Assembly (NCBI GenBank): GCA_004794655.1
Contig: SMMW01000646.1
Location: 620,001 to 684,000 of the forward strand
Reading direction: 5' to 3'
Origin: Marisa cornuarietis
Lineage: Eukaryota; Mollusca; Gastropoda; Architaenioglossa; Ampullariidae
Length of the DNA: 64,000 nt
Shown here: positions 60,991-64,000 of the stretch, piece after piece
Layout of the letters: the number at the start of each line of letters is the position of its first letter
Numbering within the stretch: position 1 is the first letter of the stretch
The notes under the pieces: generated by a model
Told to the model about the DNA's origin: nothing
The model's database searches: none
Seen by the model: the letters and a program-made list of their open reading frames with translations, nothing else
Program-made: the position numbers and the translations under genes

Positions 60991-61643
60991 CGAGGGAAGA
61001 TGGTCCTGTCAGTACAGCATTGAATAAACTGCATGTCCAATGATTTTTCCCAGCTGTAAACTATTGTCGTTGGTCTGAGAACGTTTACGGTAGACTGAGA
61101 ACAGCGATGATGTGCAGTAGGGTAGGCGTATTAAATGAATGTCAAACTTACGATTTTTTAAATTTACGATGGATGTATTAGGACATAACACATGACAATA
61201 AAAAAATCCTAAATCAGTATGTTTTGTCCTTCAGTACTGTCACGAGTTGGCGTTCTGTTCTAGCCTCGTAAGCACATTTAGAGCTTCTGGGTGTAAAATT
61301 GTCTTTTGTATCAGCTTCTACTGTACTTGCCCTATAATTTGTGTAAACAGCAAAAACGTAATGATAACCTAGCTCACTACAAATTTCTTCATCTTCTTAC
61401 CTATTATTATTAATATTAAAGGCAGGAAGGGAAAGAAGTCTATAATGAGCTAGGTTATTATCAGTGCTGTATCCTCAATTTCTGGAAGTAGTCACCACTA
61501 TCTTAAAAAAAGATGAGGTCTGGATGGTTTAACCATATCTTTAACTTCTTAACTGTCTGAGTTTACTAATGTTTTGTTATTTCCGAACAAATTCATATTT
61601 CTTGACTTACAACTACTTTTGAAACTTTTGAAACTTCTTTTTT
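60991..61643. other. Unassigned stretch
   Basis: Nothing recognised; any N-terminal part of the following transposase relic is not readable here. Confidence 0.45.
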
Positions 61644-62140
61644 GTGGGAGGGGATGGTAAACTTTTCTGGTGTATCATTCTGAAAAACCCAAGTGCATTC
61701 AAGAACGTCCACAAGCACACATTGCCTTCCGTGCCAACCCTAAGACGTGGACGGCTCAGAACTGTTTGTTTCCTAAATTGTTTCATCCTCAGTCTACGTG
61801 AATATTGCTTGGAGAAGGGTATCCTGTTCAATACCTCGTTGTTGCTCTTTGATATTGCACCTGGGCATGGATGTCATCTGGAGGACCTTCATGGGGATAT
61901 CAAGGTTGTTAACATATTACTCAACACTACGGCTCTTATTCAACCCTTGGATTCAGGTGCTTTTGCAGTATTTAAGGCCTACTACCTACGATGTAAGTTT
62001 GCTCAAGACATCACTGTAACAGACAACTGATGAGAGATTTCAATGTGTGGTCTTTGCAAAAACTACAAGGGAATCTAGGATGTCAGAAATGTTTCTTCAA
62101 TACATGAAGAATGATTTCAAAGTACGTGAATGGGATACGG
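61644..62140 (+). mobile_element. Tigger (pogo) transposase relic, C-terminal DDE half
   Basis: Plus-strand blocks: KLFWCIILKNPSAFKN (about 61665-61710), matching the K-P-L-V-I-x-x-S-x-x-P-R-A-F-K region; RANPKTWTAQN (in another frame, about 61728-61762), matching N-x-K-A-W-M-T; REYCLEKGI, then LLLFDIAPGHG (about 61845-61875), the second catalytic Asp with its A-P-x-H context; and TTALIQPLDSGAFAVFKAYY (about 61927-61987), the third catalytic Asp. Frameshifts occur near 61725 and 61765. More similar to jerky/TIGD1-type transposases than the relic at 18.3-19.2 kb. Inactive. Confidence 0.88.
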
Positions 62141-63430
62141 AGAGTAATGTCTATTTGCCCAACTGACTAGAACTTGACTGATTTCAGTTTCTTTTCTTCT
62201 TTGCCCGTTGATCTGCGTCACGTTTGAGCTGTGCATCTGTTGCACCATTCGCTATGTTCTTAGATTGATTTCTGTGGCTTTGTCACTTTTCTTCTTTTTC
62301 TTCTTGACCCATTTTATTTCGACTGCCACATCTGTGCCATCTTATCATTACTTAGATATATTAGATCCGTGCACCAGTAGGGTCGGTTTCAGACTAATCC
62401 TATTTTATTGCAATTGCTCCAGAATTTGGTCTGATATGGCTGACAATGTGAATCTCCAGGAAACTAAGCTTACAATGACCGTTAGCATGAAGCCTTAACA
62501 AGAGTTGTGTTGATGGAACGATATTTTTATCTGAGAAAGTTACGTCACATCATTAAATAATGTGAGTTGAGATTCCATTCAAATAATAATAATAATAATA
62601 ATAATAATACAATTCATAATAACTTTCAGCAGAGATCTATAGAGAGACGGATTAATATCTTGCAGTGCGTCTGATGGTTTGCTGGCAGACAATAATTCAG
62701 ATCATAACATACCCAAAGAATCGACCAGATTTTGCAGGTAAAAATTGAAGTTTTATAAATGAATATATTGAGAGAGTTAGAGGAAACGTTAAAACTATCA
62801 ATCGGATTGTCTGTTTATGAAAGAAAAAGGTTGATAACAATTTTGTGTGCGATGTAAAGCCCATACAGCTGGTAAACAAGGGCACGAACTCAGGACTGGC
62901 AGCCAGCATTCATTCGTTGAATGGTAAAGTTTTTCACGAAACAACCTTCTGATTATGGCAGTACATATTTACAATTCTTGATAACTGGCAAAGATGAACA
63001 GTGAACAATCTTTTTTCTTTGTTTTTGTCCTTCAGTTAAATCTCTTTTTAGTGCAGGATGTGGTTTTGATTTTGACTGTCAGCCTGGCATAAAGATAACA
63101 TGTTCTTAAGAATGTATTTCTTTACACATCAAAGTACACTTGAATCACATATAATAAAAATACTACACACTTTTGTTTAGCATTTCTGTCATATTTTGTG
63201 ATTTCTTGTTTTTCTTCTCGTTTCAGATATAACCATTTTGTTACTAAGCCAGCAATCTGAATTTTTGTGGAAATTGTATATTGTCTTTTACCAGGTAAAA
63301 TATTCCTGTGTACTTAATTTTTCTTTTAGGTTAACATTAATTTAGTATGCCAAGTCTGCGAGAAACTGATGGCTGATGACTAGATGCCTTCAGAAGCATG
63401 AAGCATGCAGAGCTGATGACAGCAAGTTGC
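62141..63430. other. Unassigned AT-rich stretch
   Basis: (AAT)n at 62581-62609 may be another minus-strand LINE tail but lacks a diagnostic 3' UTR. No gene recognised. Confidence 0.45.
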
Positions 63431-63436
63431 TATAGT

Positions 63437-63490
63437 AATGATAAGATAAGACTTTATTTATTTCAGATGGCAGTTAGATGTAAAGAGAGG
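63437..63490 (-). mobile_element. Possible LINE 3' tail
   Basis: gataagataagactttatttatttcag reads on the minus strand as AAATAAAGTCTTATC followed by a (TTATC)n tail. Form and A/T content resemble the tail at 27.69 kb. Confidence 0.35.
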
Positions 63491-64000
63491 CATAACAATA
63501 CCACGACACATTCATATCCGCTGTAGCAAATAGACTCTCAAACAATCATAGTTCAGGCTCACACACTTCTACATTCTCTCCACAGGACCTGCCTGTCATC
63601 ACGAAGTATGACTGGTGGAGCAGAATGCAAATGTTTTAAAAACTTAAAGCAAACAGCTGTAGGAAAATTATCTGTACGCAGCCCTACCTGCCTGTTACCA
63701 CTCACCCCCCCCCCCCCCACACACGATTGCTGCCACTGCCGGCGTAATCTGTGTGGTACTAATCTTCCCATGAAGCAGTTTTATCCCCTTCATGCTTACG
63801 TCATGCATTTAACGCCTTTGATCTTGCGTTGGACGTGAGCTCAGTGCCCGTCACGTGTTTCACGTAAAGCTCTCGGCGGATTTTGCTTCCTTTTCACGTT
63901 CTTTCACAACTCAGTACAAAGCAGCCTCGTACAGCGCGACTGAGGCGACTACAACAGCTGGTCAGGAACCAGACTGAGCGATCCCATCCCCCACAACTTC
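63491..64000. other. Unassigned stretch at window end
   Basis: Poly(C) at 63706-63718. CpG content rises after about 63830, with gtcacgtgtttcacgtaaag at 63849; a promoter beyond the window edge is possible but not shown. Confidence 0.45.

Overview
The window looks like ordinary intergenic or intronic DNA of an invertebrate animal, most likely a mollusc and probably a gastropod. It has no operons, no compact coding, and long tracts of (CA)n, (ATC)n, (TATC)n and (CTTT)n microsatellites. It carries tRNA-derived SINEs with a conserved core, LINE fragments and pogo/Tigger-type DNA transposon remains. The lineage call is an inference from repeat content and from remembered mollusc-type element families; no search was run.

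The only host protein gene I recognise with confidence is a broken, intron-free copy of the histone chaperone NASP at about 12.6-14.5 kb. It is a 5'-truncated processed pseudogene with an acidic tract, two TPR-like blocks, a coiled-coil segment and a basic nuclear localisation signal, spread over several frames. One other stretch (56119-56315) has coding-like base composition and could be a terminal exon, but I cannot name it. Most long open frames are translated microsatellites.

Layout. 0-6.5 kb: unassigned sequence, microsatellites and a SINE (4.88-5.12 kb). 6.56-8.22 kb: an endonuclease/reverse-transcriptase LINE missing its central RT domain. 8.8-11.2 kb: a SINE fragment seeding a (CA)43 tract, a degenerate minisatellite and a LINE 3' tail. 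12.6-15.4 kb: the NASP retrocopy. 15.7-23.9 kb: a 117-bp dispersed element (two copies), a perfect 29-bp hairpin, a Tigger relic, RT relics and a LINE C-terminus. 24-34 kb: mostly unassigned, with a SINE, a LINE tail, a Tigger C-terminus and a large tetranucleotide cluster. 34.7-35.5 kb: the 3' part of an L2/CR1-like LINE. 36-43 kb: minisatellites, a fold-back (ATC)n structure and another SINE type. 47.6-48.2 kb: a LINE ORF1 relic. 50.9-52.9 kb: a 2-kb higher-order (CA)-rich minisatellite. 53.5-64 kb: a SINE with intact A/B boxes, tandem duplications, a SINE remnant, a Tigger DDE relic and LINE tails.

I found no sign of a new gene system. The most useful observations are structural: palindromes, fold-backs, element deletions, SINE modularity, microsatellite birth at transposon edges, and an excess of the palindrome TCACGTGA.
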